From Centropus unirufus (lineage: Eukaryota; Chordata; Aves; Cuculiformes; Centropidae): a DNA stretch of 64,000 nt. Made by a program: the position numbers and the translations under genes. Positions 26,501 to 41,500 of this stretch are shown piece after piece (the stretch's first letter is position 1; each line of letters opens with the position of its first letter). The notes under the pieces were generated by a model. The model saw nothing but the letters and a program-made list of their open reading frames with translations, made no database searches and was not told the DNA's origin. The stretch spans positions 1,989,710-2,053,709 of the forward strand of contig VYZI01000136.1 in the NCBI GenBank assembly GCA_013397695.1. Direction: 5' to 3'.

Positions 26501-29500
26501 TTTTGACACCTCTTTTGGAAAACACAAACTGTTTCATCTAAAAAATACTATTTATAATTAAAAAGCAAGCACCCAAATAAACCAGAAACATCAAGCACTT
26601 TCTCCAGGCTCTTACATTTGTAGATCCGTAACTCTCACTCAACATACAGCCTAATTACACTTGCAAAAGTATGCTGGAAGATCTGGAAGCCATAAATATT
26701 CATTTAGGAGAGGAACAAAAAAATGTTTTGGCTTTTCAGCTCTTGCAAGAAATAGTTCTAGAGAGACAAAAAGTAGCCTCAAAGCTGAACAATAGCAAGC
26801 ATGTGGCAAGAAGAGTCTGCATATCTGCAGTCTGCCTTTACGGATGCACAGAAATTCATGTTCTCCTTTTATCATGCAGCATATCTTGGGTTTTCTTATC
26901 AGTTTCAAGTGTTTATCAATCTTGTCTACTGACAGCTCCCTCATCATTGAGCACTGTTTTATCAACACAAAATATCTCATTACATCTGTTGGACCAGAGA
27001 TTTTCAGACTTCTCATAAAAAGCTATCCTGGGAGAGGAGATGATGCTTTGGAAGGTCCAGAGCCTCATTCATCATTTCATCCAAGCAATCTGCCACCCAG
27101 ACGTGATCCAGGGAAAGGACATGGACCAATACAGCCATTCCGGTTCTGGGCTGTCATCATAAACGCTCACTAAGGTGCTATAACATTACTAAAGGGACAG
27201 TAGGAAATGCACTGTGAACATGAAAAATTGGGGGAAAATTGCAATCAGAGAATCATTAAGGTTGGAGAAGACCTCCAAAGTCAGTCCAGCAGTTGTGGTC
27301 TGTTAACTAAACCATCTCCCAAAGTGCCGTATTTACACACTTTTTGAATGCCTCCAGGGACGGTGACTCCACCACATCCCCAGGCAGCCTCTTCCAAGGC
27401 TTCATTACTCCTTCAGTAAAAAATTCTTTCCTGATATCCAATCTAAATCTCCCATACAGTCCACAGACTTCCCCAATGCTCTTCTGCCTGGCTTATGAAC
27501 CACCTATTTCACTCACAGTGGGGGAACCAACGAAGCAATACGGGATGAGCCCTGCATGAGGTTGCCCATCACACATCCATCAGGAGATGGCTTGGCTAAA
27601 ACCCAAGATTAACAACACCAGCCTGCCACTGACATTCTCCTTCATGGCACTACTACTGCTTCCTTCCAGTGATAGAGGAGCTGGAAAAATGCAACACTCT
27701 TTACCCTCTCTTCTCCAAGGAAGGGCCCCTCATGGAGACAAAATAGATTCAGAAATTCATAGATTCACCCTCTACTAACAACAAGGAAGAAGATACTTGT
27801 CAGTCACCCATTATGTCTCATGACCAGGAGTAATAACGAGACTTTGCACCTGAGCATCAGGATTAAGAACACAAACAGAAAGACGAGGTCAGGGCCATGC
27901 AGAATTCTCACTTCTATTTTTGTGGTCCTCCTTGCTGGACAAAGCAGGCTGCAAAAGTCTATTTTAGGCAAGCCAGCTAGCTACGGGCATTATTGTCTCT
28001 GTCCTCACACATAGTTAAAGGAGAGCTGCCAGGGGTGACCGACCTTATCTGTTAGGCTGCGCTCCAGGTTCTGCCCAAGGGAAAAACCAAAAAGTCAGCA
28101 ACGCATCTCCGACATCCCCTGGCAGCCACATCAAGGCAGTGTGTGTATCCCGAATTTCTAGGACGCACGCACACAAGCACGCAGCATTACTGAACACGCC
28201 AGGAGCGACTCGCTGAGAGTTCACTTCCATTTTAGCAACAGTGATGAATTGACAACGTTAAACTTGCACTTGTGGCCTCGTGTCAGCACATTCAGTACCC
28301 TATCAGGGCACGGTGGCACGCCTCCATTTTTCATTTCCCACCATTTAAGAACAACAGTACCCATCCAGTTTGTTTTTTTTTTTTTTTGGACATGATCAAG
28401 GAGATGCCATGTTCAGAAGAAAGAAATGAATCAGGAAATTTGCTGTATTCCAAAGTGGTTTCATCCCAGCTGCCCTTAACACAACATCCTTGATAGTGAC
28501 CCAGAGAAATTAAATTCCCTACTTGCTTTCCCTCCACCCCCTGTTCAGATAATGGCATCTTTGATGCAACGACAAACCTGAAAATAAGCCCATGAAAGTC
28601 ATATGCCAAAGTCTAAGGCTTTTTGCCTTTTGACTTAAAAGATGTTCTTTTAGTTAAGCTCCCTTTTGCATCCCTTCCCTGGAACAGGTCCCCAGTGCTG
28701 CCCTTAATCTGAGAAGGCCCAAAAGTGAAGTCATTACTGAGTATCTGCAGGATCTTAAGACCACCAGTGGATGCCTGCAGCATCTTACGACAATATTATT
28801 CCTTTGGGATAAAGGAGTAGAAATTAGAAAGCAGAAACTTTTTGGCTGTGCAGGCACCAGTGCAAGCGACTTTAGTTCTACACGCACTCCCCAGTGTGTT
28901 GGCATGATAAATGAGCTAATAAATGAGAGCAAAATGCTACACTAGCACTTCCATGGTTTTCTCAGACCAGATCCTTGATATTTTCCTAATAGGAACTAAG
29001 GTTTGAGGGTTTTTTATTATTAAGAAAAAACCCAAACATTTCATTTGGGCTTTCTTCAGAAATCTGAGAAAATTTATGCCTCAACCCCTTAGAATCATAA
29101 AATGGTTTTGGTTGGAAGGGACCTTAAAGGTCATTCAATTCCAACCCCCCTACCATGGGCAGGGACACCTCCCACTGGATCCGGGAGCTAATGGACTCAA
29201 CTTGCACTGAGCCACACTCTGAGCAGCAAAAACTATTCTGCTTTTAGAACCTGTTGCCTTAAAAAAATATGAATGCAAACACATGAGTACACGACATGAG
29301 AGGAGCTTGATAGAAGCAGCAAAAAATACCTCCAACTCACCAATGGCAGTGAGGGATTGCACATGCAGGACCTCAAGGGAATCCTTTGCTGTCCTGCCAT
29401 AGCTGTGCCCAGTCTGAACAAATCCCCATCAAATTTTTGGTTCAAAATCTTTAGACAAATAATTCTGCCCCACTGATCCCACATTTCCACAAAAGGGTGG

Positions 29501-32500
29501 TGGGCTGAGCTGCAGCAGAAAGCCTGAAATCAGCTGGGTTCATCTCTCTTAAACCAACATCCAGGTTAAAAGTGGGTGGGAATAGGCGACCAGCTGCAAT
29601 TTTCTGGAGCAGGTGGAATGGGGAGGAACATCTCACCTAAATAAAGCTCAGACACTGGGCAGATGAAGGACTTTGGCCTTGCACTCCTCTCTGGCCATTG
29701 TGGATGAACCGGAGAAAGGTGTGGACAGCACGGACAGACTGACCAGGGCTCTTGTACAGAGCCAGAGACAAGACAGGAGTGCCGAGTGTTGTCTCTTGTT
29801 ACACCCCCCAAAATTCTCAGACAACAGCAAAAGCAAGTGGTTTTTGTTTTTTTTTTTTCTTAAGAAAAAAAAAAAAGCTGCAATGGGTTTTGTCACTAAG
29901 TTTGGGGTAGGACAAAAAATAAGATTTTTTTTCCCCCCCTGTGCTAACTCGATGGACCCTTGAAATCCCAGAGGAAGCTCCCCTGAAGCAAATCCAAGGC
30001 AAAACACCTCAAAGGGAGAATGCTGCTTTGTGCAGAACCTCCTGTGATACACACACCCTCCTTAACCTCCCTTGGCTTTGTAATCATCACTTTGAAAACA
30101 CCCTCGATGAGGAAATTTGGAGGGAGGCCGTGTCCCCTTTTCCATCCCCCCCCTCCTTAGCATATCCACTTTTCATTAGAGCATAGGAAGCTTCAGGAGC
30201 CCAACATCCCATGCTGACATCAAACTGCTAAAACAGGAGTTATCAGATGGAACGCGTGGGTCAGCATTGTGCCTCGAGACATAAAAAGGACCTTGGTATT
30301 AATGTGAGGAAATGTGACTATTGTGTGCAGAATGATACCCATTCAGGCCCAGACCACTTGTCTCTGGACACTACTCTCTCTGGAATATCCTTGGCGCCAG
30401 CATCTAGCTTTTCTCGTTGTCCCCTTAAAGGAAAAAAAAGTCATCTCGGCAGGGGCTGGGCCGTGAGTGTTTTGCTCAGAACAGCAGCGCTGGGCGTGCA
30501 CGTGCGTGTCTCTGGAGCAGATTACAGGAAACTGTTGATTCTCCATATCTAGGCATGATCAATTGTACAAGAGGGTGGAACAGGCTTTAATTTCTCCCGA
30601 AGCGTAAGTCTTGTTCCGTTATTTCTCCCCCTGTACCCCCCGCAACAAAGCCACATCCTGCCTTCCAATTGGCTTTTTGCTGTCCTCAGGATTTTGCCTT
30701 CTTCCCCCTAAACAGCTTCAGGCACCCCTCTGCAGCTAAAACTACTCGTAGCAGCATCAGCTCTAAGTAGTAACACATACTGCACAAACTGAGCCACTAC
30801 AGCTACACAAGTCCCTGATGAACTGTGTTCAAGTTGAGGAAAAAGTCCTAAGCAAATCCCTCAATTGCGATCTGTGGAAAGCAGAAGGCAGTGAATTTTT
30901 TTGTTAAGACCCCAAGCTGCAAGAACAAGGTTCAAAGAATTGTTTAGAACCCTCACACTACAGGAACAAGTTCCAAACGATGTAAATATTTACCCGACTG
31001 AATTAAGGGAGCTGCCAAGCAGATGAGAACACAGTGAATGGCTGCAAGGCTGGGGACCTGTACACTTTTCCTACTCACTGCAAGGAGTGAGGCTTGCATT
31101 GGCTGTCCATCAACTTCAAGGCTCAGCTGAAACTCAAATTGCTGCATTGATTTGGAGTGATGCATTTCCAAGCATGCTGCAGATAAAGCAGCGAGTGGTT
31201 GAATCCCTAGTTTGATGGTTCTGTGATAGGCTGAAAGGATGCAGGTACATAGACCTGCAGCTCAGGCTCCAGAGGGATTTATGGAAAAGTCCATGTATGA
31301 AAGAGAAAAAGACAGTCAAATTCACATCCACATAGCACAGAGAGAGGAATACACTTATAGCCAGGTGAGAGCAAAGTATTTGTAAAGTCACATATTGTTG
31401 ACCAGAGAAGTCATGGATGCCACATCCCTGGAGCTGTTCAAGACCAAGTTGGATGGGACTTTGAGCAACCAATTCAGTGGAAGGTGCCCCTACCCATGGT
31501 AGGGTGAAGGTTGGAACTAGATGACATTTAAGGTCTCTTCCAAGTCAAACCATTCTATTCTGCGATTCTATGAGCCTACAAGCCCCTGGATATCTAACCT
31601 TGTAGCTATGAAATAAATAGGGCTTGCAGCACACCAGTCTCGAGAATAAAGGGGTCACTCCCACCACATACCAAGGTAACCGATGCACCTCATCCCCTCT
31701 GGTACAAGTCCCTAGGGACCAGAGCATCAAGCTGGATTTTCCACCAGCAAGACAGGAAAGGTAACATCCCTGCTCCCGTGGTGGGAGCTTGCTCTTTGAT
31801 CTCGGGCAAAGGCATCAGAGAAAAGGGACTTGGGAATGGAATGCAGGACTGACTCCTGCAAAAATACTTTGATATTACCAAATACACCTACCATTTTATT
31901 TGTACACACTTGGTATGACTTAAGTAAAAGTCTCAGTCTCTAAAATCTAACCTGATCTTTCCCCTCACAAGACAGATGCCTGGTCCAAAAAGCATTGAGC
32001 TTCAAATAAGGACCCACCTTCACAGTGGAGCTACCAACATTTGCCCAGAACAGTAGTCTTGTCACCAAAACCTACGCTGGAAGGATGAGAAGCAGAAGAG
32101 AATAAAACACACACATCAGCTACCACAAGAAAGCAATAGAACACTCGGGAGAAAAGACCTAAGTGTAAAAATTAAGATGCCTGGGCACGTGCGCCGATTT
32201 GAGCTCAATATTCCATGCACCAGTAGCCAACATTAATTAAAAAAGAGATAGGCCATACCTTAAACCCTAGATTTCTTCAAGCTATCCTGTTTCGTACACA
32301 TCTGAGTGCACAGCCTAGCATTTTATGACATTGGTTAATTGTCAGAGCTTTATGGGCCATGTTATGTTTTGTTGGCTCAACACTTAAACTCACACAGCAA
32401 TCTTTTTAGAACAGAATTACAGTAAAATGCATCCAATTATTCTTGTAGCAAACTGTACATCCATCATATGGAGATTAAGAGCTCGAAAGAATGATGGTAG

Positions 32501-35500
32501 ACCTGTCACTGCATCTGTAATTCCACTTACATTGCCTGGCAGCACCCAGCCCTGGCGGTATCAATTTATTCCCTTTCCAGGTGGGATTTTTGGATCTTTT
32601 ACCCCAACACTAAGGTGGGCAGCAATCTCATAGCAGCTTGGCAGCAGAGGTCTCCACCAGGAGAGAATTTGGATGCCATATCCAGTCAAGAGACCAAACT
32701 GTGATGACCTGAACATAGAGATGCACAGATCTCTCGGAACAGCTGTTTATCTTGTTTCAAAAGTCACCTTACAGGATTCTCCTGGTGGAGAATGAATAAA
32801 CTTTAACCAGTCTGACACTGCAAAACAAATCACAGGCAGCCCTGGAGAGCCCTCTTTGCAGAAGATGGTCCATGGAAAGTCCCTCTCTGGCCAGGCAGCA
32901 ACTGCCCAACACCCATCCAGCACTTGCAGGACACAAGAGTGCAATACTGAGCCCCCAGCACGAGGAGACCTCTCAGCTCAAAGGTGCCACTGAGACTGGA
33001 GAAAGCAAGAAAATGGGATGGGGACTGAAAGATACCATTCCCACAATTGCTTTTCCATCATGTCTGAAGAACACAGAGATCTTCTAGCATCCTGAAGCAC
33101 AAGCTCCTTTGGGGGCTGGAAATGAGTTGTTGGCGGGGGATCTTGCATTACTTAAGTCTTTTTCCCCCATCTTTTTTTTTTTCAGCTTGTCTCATCAGAG
33201 ACAAGAAGTGCAAATACTCAGCACTGTTTTGTTCCTGGAAGGTAAAGCCTGATTATAAAACAAGACTTCCAGAGAGAAGCAGCAATGCAAAGGCATTTCT
33301 TAAAAGCATCCCCTTGCAGGGCTGAAAAGGAAGCAGACCTCCCAGATACACCTCAGCAAGGGCACAGTTAAAGTTAATTTCTGGAATGAGCTTGAAAATC
33401 TTGTGAAGAGGGGGTTTGCTTCCAGCAGTTGAGGCTAATTTCATTAGCAGAAGAGCTTAAAGGGATCATCTCAGCTGCTTTCAGTCACCTGAGAAGCCAG
33501 CTCTCCAGGAGAATCAGCTATGCCCTCCGCAGCAACAGACCGATTTATTATGTATAAAATCAACTGTGGAAGACGCGTCAGCAAAACCAACACTGAGAAA
33601 GAGCCGACAGCCTAGATGACTCAAGCCCTGGAGTCTGAGGAATCCTGCACCTGATGCTCACAGAGAAGAACTTGTATTTTGTCTACCTGGACTGCTTTGA
33701 TGCTGTCAAGGGAAAAAGAAAAATAAATCTGATTTCACGCTTGTCCTTGTTCAAAGTCTGGAATTCAGTTCTGCTTGAAGTCCATTTCTAAAGCCTCTAT
33801 CCTTGCATTTGAAAGGGGACTCCAGCACATCAGAAGTCTATTTTTCCTTAAAAATCCTAAACATCTCAGCTGAAGAAAAAGGAAATACCCAATACCACCA
33901 TCACAAACAAGTGCTTGAGGGAAATAAGGAAGCCTTTTTTGTCCTGTTTTGAGTGGAAGAGTAAACACTTAAAGAAGCCCAAGAAGACACACAAGGAAAG
34001 TCAGCTTCTTCAGACACAGAAGAATCCACAGCACTTGCATTCCTCATCTCCAAACAATGCACCCCACGGCATTAAGCCCAGACTCGTCATAGCAGAGCCC
34101 AGTTTCCCTTAAGTCTTTCAATTAAGTTGGCATTTGTAAAATTGCAGGCTTGAAAATTGCTAGATATTATTCTTAAGTCAAAGTGACTGTTGATTCAAAA
34201 AGCAGACTTCAAGGTAGTCAAGGAGCAGCCTGGATCCTGCCTATTCTCCATCACCAATTCCAGTAATTGCTCACTGTAGATCAATTGGGATTTTCTTGTA
34301 ATTAAAAAGTAACTTGAACATGCTAAAAGGTCTCCCTGATACTGTGGTGTAAAGGATAATCCAGAGCCCTTGTATTTACTCTCCAAAGCAGTCAGTGCCC
34401 ACGCAGGCAGGCTCCAGGCTGCCTCCAGCTGCTGAGATGAAACTCGGGCTGATGCTATGTCCCAGAGCTGCATTTTCCTAGGCACACAGCACGAAAGCCA
34501 GGTTTCCCTAACCCTCCCTCCCACACTGTTTAGCATATACATTGGGGAGGATGTAAAACGGCATGCTAGAGGCAAAAACAACCTCTAGAGCAACATAGGG
34601 ATTTTATTCTTTGATAGCAAGCCTACAAAGATGATCCAAGGTCTGGAGCACCTCTGCTATGAGGACAGGCAGAGATAGTTGGGAATGTTCAACCTGGAGA
34701 AGAGAAGGCTCCAGGGAGACCTTAGAGGAGCTTCCAGTATCTGAAAAGGCACCAGGAAAGCTGGGGCAGGACCTTTTACAAGGGCCTGGAGTAATAAGAT
34801 ATGGGGGAATGGCTTTAAATTGGAAGGAAAAGAGTTAATTAGAATGAAATCATTTGTGATGAGGAGGGGGAGGCCCGGGCCCAGGTTACCCAAGGAAGTT
34901 GTGGATGTTCAGGACCAGGTTGGATGGGGCCTTGAGCAACTTGGTCCAGTGGGAGGTGTCTCTGCCTGTGGCATGGGAGTTGGAACTGGATGATCGTTAA
35001 GGTCCCGTTCAAGCCAAACCATTCTATGATTCTATTGTTTTTGATATCCAGAATGATTCAGCCCCAAAAGCACTCAATCCAACACCAAAAGTTCCTCCAT
35101 TTTCTTCCTTCCCTTCCAGCTGCTGCTGGAGTGGAGCAACTGGTCAGGGTGATCCATGATGCCAACTCGCCTTCAGTATTTAAATTGAAACATGATCCAA
35201 AAGAAACCCAGACCCTCTGCCTTGGGAAGCTCCAGAACCACATTAGAATAATCCACAGGGACCACATGTACCAAAACCCCCGATTTCTTACTAGAAATCT
35301 TTCTCCTCCAGCAACCAGGCCACAGGAGCAAGAGCAGTCTTATGGCCCCAAGCCCCAAATTTAAGGCCTTTTCTTTAAGGGAATGCGGAAGAAGGGGTGG
35401 CTGAAGAAATGCTTAGCAGCCAGACTTCCATTAGGTTTTCAAAAAATCATTCCAAAATTCCACAGCGAGGTAGCACCATGCCTTGCATCCCTGCTTTGGA

Positions 35501-38500
35501 GGCTGAGGGGCACTCACCGGTGACGTTTGGTGGCACCTCCAGGTTGACATTGACAAAGAAGCGGATGCTGTCCCCTGAGACGATGGAGGAGTTCACCGCA
35601 TCAAAGAGCTCCTCACCCCCAGTCTCCTCCTTGGTCTCACAGCCATCGTCCGTGTCGCACTTGAGGTACCCTGCCAATGACATGAGGGTGGTTAGTGGGG
35701 CTGTGCCAGGGCATGGGCACTCGCATCAATCACTGAGGGCTTCAGTGAGTGGCTTCTCCTATGCTTTCGCCTGTCAAGGGTTGAAAATTATCAGTGATTG
35801 GCTCCAGCACATTTTGGGTTGCCCTCAGGTGTGTCCAAAGGGCCACTACAATGCTTGGCTGGGTGTCAACACATGGGAGCCTGCTCACCAAGTCAACAGC
35901 AGGAAAACCAAGAGTCAACATCTTGTTCCTCTTGGATCAAGAAGAAACAGGATGGAAACTCCAACTGGAAGCGCCATAAAAATGCCAAGCAGCAACCCAA
36001 GAACCAAGAAGTGAACCACAGCTCCAGCCCACCCCAAACCCAACAGACTTATCAGCAGTGCAGCCGTTTCCCTTGCGATGCAGCAGTTTGAAGCTGATGA
36101 GGGGAGAAGGAAAGAGGTTTCCAAGGAGACACCTGACACGGATGGACAGACCCACAGCTCCTAGTGGGGCAGAGGAGCAGGTCACAGGAGGGGGCAGCAC
36201 CAAGAAAGCAAGACAAGTTCCTTAATAAGAGCAGACAACTCCTTAAGTCTTTCACAACGCTTCTAATTAGAGTTTAACCCAGCCTCACTCAACAGCAAGC
36301 TGGTTCGTGCAACTTTTATTACGAAGCAGCTGGAGAACCCTTGTGGTGTGCTCGTGTATCATGGTTAATTAGGAGAATTAGGAACATTATAGAACGTCAA
36401 TTTTTACATTACCAGGATTATTTAGCAGCTTCTCCCCATCTTGAGACAAGTCTTTTATGCCTAATTTGAAGCAAGAGGGATATATTTCATTAATTTGCTT
36501 TAGGCACCACAGAAAAATGAAAAGGGTGAGCTTCAAGGCAGAGGCTTGAATGGAAACTAAAATACTGATGGCTTTTTTTTTTAAGCCTCATATAAGTAAA
36601 CGTAGAAGCAGCAGCAGCTGAAAGCAGCACATACAGTCCTGGAGGGTTCTTAAGCTGACAGCTTGCCGCCACCACAAAAAAAAAAAATGCCTTGAACAGG
36701 GAGGCCACAAACAGGAACTCTGTGAGGCAGGACAGGGGCTGCAGTGCTTCCTGCTGTGGGTGACGCACTGACGCTCATCCCGAGTGCTCAGCATCTTCCT
36801 AGGATGGCTTGGAGGTTCAAGCCTCCAGGTAACTTCTGAGCTGCTTATCTGAGGCGTAGGAAACCCGACACAAAACTCTGATCTCCCTTCCCGATGGCTG
36901 CCTCCACCATCTACCTGCTTGATGGGAATAAATGTGACTCAGTCTTATCAGAACTGCCCTTAAGACTTCAAAAAAAGCATCCAAGCTGCTGCTATTCCCA
37001 ACCAGCCTGCCAGACAGCGAGCAAGATGCACCAAGGGTGCTGTCCTCTGCTGCTGGTAGAGCTTAGTCAGCTGTCTCTGTCACTCCATGATGGAAAGTTT
37101 TCCAAACTGGCCAGAAATAAGTGAGGAAAAGAGCATACAAACACAATACCCAAAGTATCCCAGCACTGTGGGCACCACCAGGTATGGGACATCTGCACAT
37201 CCCCACCCTAAAGTCAGCTTGGGCTGCCCTGTAAAGCAAAACCAGGTTAGCGTGGACTGGAATCCACAATCCTGGCTTTTCCCTCTCAGCTGTATCCAGG
37301 ATTTCAGCCTTAGGGAGGCTGTCACAACAGGTCTGTGCTTCCCCATCCTCCCCTCTCGGTGGGTCAGATGGGAGGCACATGGGGTAAAGATGGTTTGGGC
37401 ACACACCTCAACATGGGTGAGGTTTTCCCCCCTGTCCTACTGCAATGATTACACAGATGGGTAAAAGCCCAGCAGAGAAACCCGCTTATTCTCTTCTCAA
37501 GCCTACTAAAAGTGGTTTGATAAGAGCACGGCAGGGATAAACTGGAGAGGGCTGGAGACAGGAGAGAAGCAGCAGAGGAGCTGGAAGAAGGGCAAGGGTG
37601 GAGTAAGATCAGAGGGTTGGGCAGAGGTCAGCAAGGACTCTGGCAAGGGAAGCATCCTCTGTTCCTCCCTCTTTAGGGGAGGAAAGAGCAGAACAAAAGG
37701 CAGCAGAGCCTCGTGTCCCTTGGGCAAGGGACAGACAAAACAGCTCACAAATAATCGCAAACCTGGGCTGTGCAGGAACTGCACTCCCAGGCAGGTGTCT
37801 GCTTTGCCACTAAATCACCTTAAGGCTTCAAACCACTCCTGTTTTAAATCCTTCAGCCTGTAAGCATGCCAGGCATTTTAAAATGCAAGCAACTTGCATC
37901 TGTCAAACGCAGGGTCACATCATGGGGAGATGATGAGCTGTGTGCATGGCAGATGCACCCTTTACCTCCGAGCACAGCTCAATAGCTGCCTCCAGCCCTG
38001 GCAGCTGCATTCCCCCCATCACCTGACGCCCACCGAGTGCCACCCCTGCTACTTGAAGGGCAGCTGATGCCACAAGGGACAGCAGAGGCAGTTCAGCTCC
38101 TCTGAAAGCCAGATGGGTGCTTTGCAGAAGTTTAGAGCGGGATCTGGTGTGGCTGTCGCACAATTTGTAAAAAACATTGACCAGGTTTCCATATGGAAAC
38201 ACAGCCTTGGAAACTTCATCCTGTGCTATGAGCAGTTCCTCCAGGCATGAGGAGTGAAAAAAAATTTTAGAAAACTTTGCATCTTGCCCCAAAAGTGGCT
38301 GGGGAAGAGTTTAAGATCTCCAAAATAGTGCCCCTCATCCATCTCCACCACATGCCATCCTCATGTAAAGGCATTTATGGATGTGCCAGGAGCTACATGG
38401 CAGGGTGAGTCAGACCTCTGGGCACAGGAAGTGCCACTTCAGCTGAAATATGGTCTAAAAGCACCAGAGAAGAGAGATTTTGCTGAGTAGGAGACCCGAG

Positions 38501-41500
38501 CCAGGAAACAAGTTAACATTAACCAAGAAGATCAAAGCAGCCCTCCTGCACCTTGAAGCACACCTTGTGCTCTCGACAATCCCCCTCAGCGCACCCTGCA
38601 GGGCTTCTCTCAGAGCAAACATAAAAAGGAAAAGCATTAAAAGTGCATGAGGCCGAGCACAGCAGGCACCATCCTTCAGTCCTGCAGCATAAAATCAACT
38701 CCTTACCTTGTGCAGCTCTAAGTAAGACCTTAAGTAACTTAACTTGACCTTAAGTTCTTCTGTACCCCACCCCATCACTTGCAACATGTAAATAAACCAT
38801 GCCCACATGTTATGCAGGTGCTGGGAAGGAAAAAAAATGCAGTGTCCCTCACCATTCCCCTCTAAAGCATCAGTCTTTTCCCTGTAATTCATGCTTGGCC
38901 CACACCTACCTTGCTCAGATACCTTAATAATCATCCCCAGCCTTTTTTCTCCTTAATCCCGTTATCTCAGATCCACTTAATCTCCCCAAACCTGCTGCTA
39001 TCACAACCCTCTTGCAACTCTTGCATGGTGCTTGGCCTGCAGTTGTTTTGCTTTGGAGCTGAGTTTAAGGAGTACAAAGCTCGGTTGGGAAGAGCAGTGA
39101 ACTGAGCTGCAGCAATCAGAGGTGGCATCACCTCTGCCTCTGTTGCCTTAGTGGCACCCGGCAGCTGGGCTAGTAAAATCAGTAGAGAAGTGGTTAGCAG
39201 GAAGCACAACTTCACTCACATCACGTACATTCCCTAGAAAAATCTTAATTGCTCTGTGGGAACAGCATTCATAGCCCGGGGGCTGCAGTTCTCTCCAAGA
39301 AAGCCGAAATCTTAATCATCAAACTCAATTTCCTGGGAGAAAAACAGCTCTATTACTAACAACATCATCTCGCATCCCAGTTTGAGATTACGCCAGGCGC
39401 AGCCCCAGCATAACCTCTCGGAGTGCCTTGGAGGAGGCAGAGCCAATCAGGGTATTTTAATCAACATCTGTATCTGCAAGCATGCACGCTAAGCGGGAGG
39501 CGAGGAGCGCAGAGCTATCTAAGCACATCTTGGTGGGGACTCAGTTTAGCACAGCAAGCCACACAAAACATTTCAAGAACGAGGTTTTCTTTTTAGGGGG
39601 GGAGTATTGGGCATTCTTTTGGCACTGCCTTTCAGTGTTCTGGGTATGTGCATGCTATATTTTTATTTAGGCAGATATAGAGCAAGTTTAGCAAGAGTTG
39701 CATGGGCAAGATGAAGGCACATATTGAGGAACAAAGTTGCCCAGAGCAGCTGTGGCTGCCCCATCCCTGGAGGTGTTCAAGGCCAGGTTCGATGGGGCTT
39801 GGAACAACCTGATCCAGTGGGAGATGTCCCTGCCCATGGCAGGGGGGTTGGAAATGGATGGGCTTTAAGGTTTCCCACCCAAACCATTCTATGATATTCA
39901 TGTAGCTAGATTAGCAGAGTAAAGTCGGAAAGCTAAGATCAAAGCTTCTCAAAAAGCTATCGACCTCTGCCAAGAGTCTGCAAAACTTTCTGGCTTTCTC
40001 TATGAAAAGCCACAAATGCTCTGTTAACACTGAATACTCAAGCCCTCAGTTTCCAAGACAGTCTGCATTACAAACCTAGAAAAGTATTCTTATTTATAGC
40101 ACCTGTTTGTACAGCAATGCCCGTTTCCTCAGTCAAAACCAAGGCCCAGCTTTCAGAATTATGGGGTGGTGAATCATGGGGGTTTTTTTTTTTTGCTTAA
40201 AACCATTCCCCCTCACCCTGTCCCTGCACTCCCTGATGAAGGGCACCACCCCAGCTTTCCTGGAGGACCTTCTTTCAGTACTAGAAAGCTGCAAGTTCTT
40301 GTTCAGGAATAGCCCAAGAGCTATTTGCATCTACTTTCTCAAGTGGCATATTCTCAAGGACAACACAAGTTATAATTATATATATTCTATACCTTTTAAA
40401 GGTAAGGGGGCATCAAATGGGACATGGGCAGTACCCTAAAACCACATCTGGGTGTTTGAGCATCCCAGTGCTCAGCTGTAATACAGCAATAAGGACCTCA
40501 AGCGAGAATTTAAGCCCTGTATCTACCTATAAGCTAGTCATGATACTGGCCTTGAGTTAGGTGAGCTTCATCCAGTTTTTCCACTCGTGTGGATTTTCAG
40601 TTGCTGTAACCAACAATATACACTAATTTTCAAGAAAGGTATGAGGTTTTAATTAACCTCAGCTAAAGTAATCAGCCTGAGCTTTAAGCTATCTGAGGGT
40701 TTGCTTTGCTCCACGAGTACCGCAGGCTTGCAGACTCACTGCGTCACTCAGAAAATACCCAAATTCCCAACATTGGGTGCAAAAGGAAACTCAATTAATA
40801 ATGGAGCCTCCGCCTCCATTTTGACCTTTACACTCTGCAAAAAAACACAGCCTCATGTTGCCTCCAAAGGTTAGATAGCCTTACCATTAGTTAATATTGG
40901 CAGGGAAAAAAAAAACCCCAAGGATTCAGGAGAGACTGAGAACTTTGTACAGTTATGCATTCTGCACTCTACACAGTATTCCAGAAAGAAGGGTTTAAAC
41001 AGCATCCTGCTCTCACACACACTAACCAAAGGAACATCTCTCATGCCCATTTCAACATCATCACCTATTTATCAAAATCACTCTCCTTTTCCAGACAACA
41101 GAGCAATCATATAGGTAGAACAGCTTCTTTACATAAAGTCATGAAGGTTGGAAAATGCCTCCGAGATCATCCAGTCCAACCACCAGTCCACAGCTACACA
41201 CTTTGTGAACCTCCCCTGGATGATTCTGGATGGTGGCTCTACCACTGCCCTGGGCAGCCCCTGCCTCACTACTCTCTCAGTAATGGAATTTTTCATAACA
41301 TCCAGTCTAAACCTCCCCTAGCACAACTCGAGGCCATTTCCTCTCATCCTGTTGGGATAAAAGATAAACACCCACCTTGCTACAACCTCCTTTCAAGCAA
41401 TTGTGGAATATAATGAGGTCCCCCTCAGTCTCCACTTGTCCAGGCTAAACAACTGCAGTTCCCTCAGCTGCTCCTCAAACTTGTTCTCTAGTTCCTTCAC

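Larger units (their letters stand above)
24995..35517 (-). other. SLC4A11 intron e2-e3
   Basis: This 10.5 kb intron carries CR1 copies at about 27246-27465 (-), 29091-29187 (-), 31390-31572 (+) and 34628-35036 (+). It also has a T15 tract at 28373-28387 and a perfect 30-bp T/A palindrome at 29847-29876. A locally CpG-richer patch at 28040-28230 has no clear function. The remainder is featureless to me. Confidence 0.85.

Noticed and set aside
35397..36014. 205-codon plus-strand open frame
   Set aside because: It lies antisense across the well-supported SLC4A11 exon e2, whose codon structure explains the lack of stops on the opposite strand.
39400..39540. CCAAT-containing, CpG-bearing patch that might be an internal promoter
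   Set aside because: It has a single CCAAT motif, few CpGs, and no adjacent exon or donor that would fit either strand.
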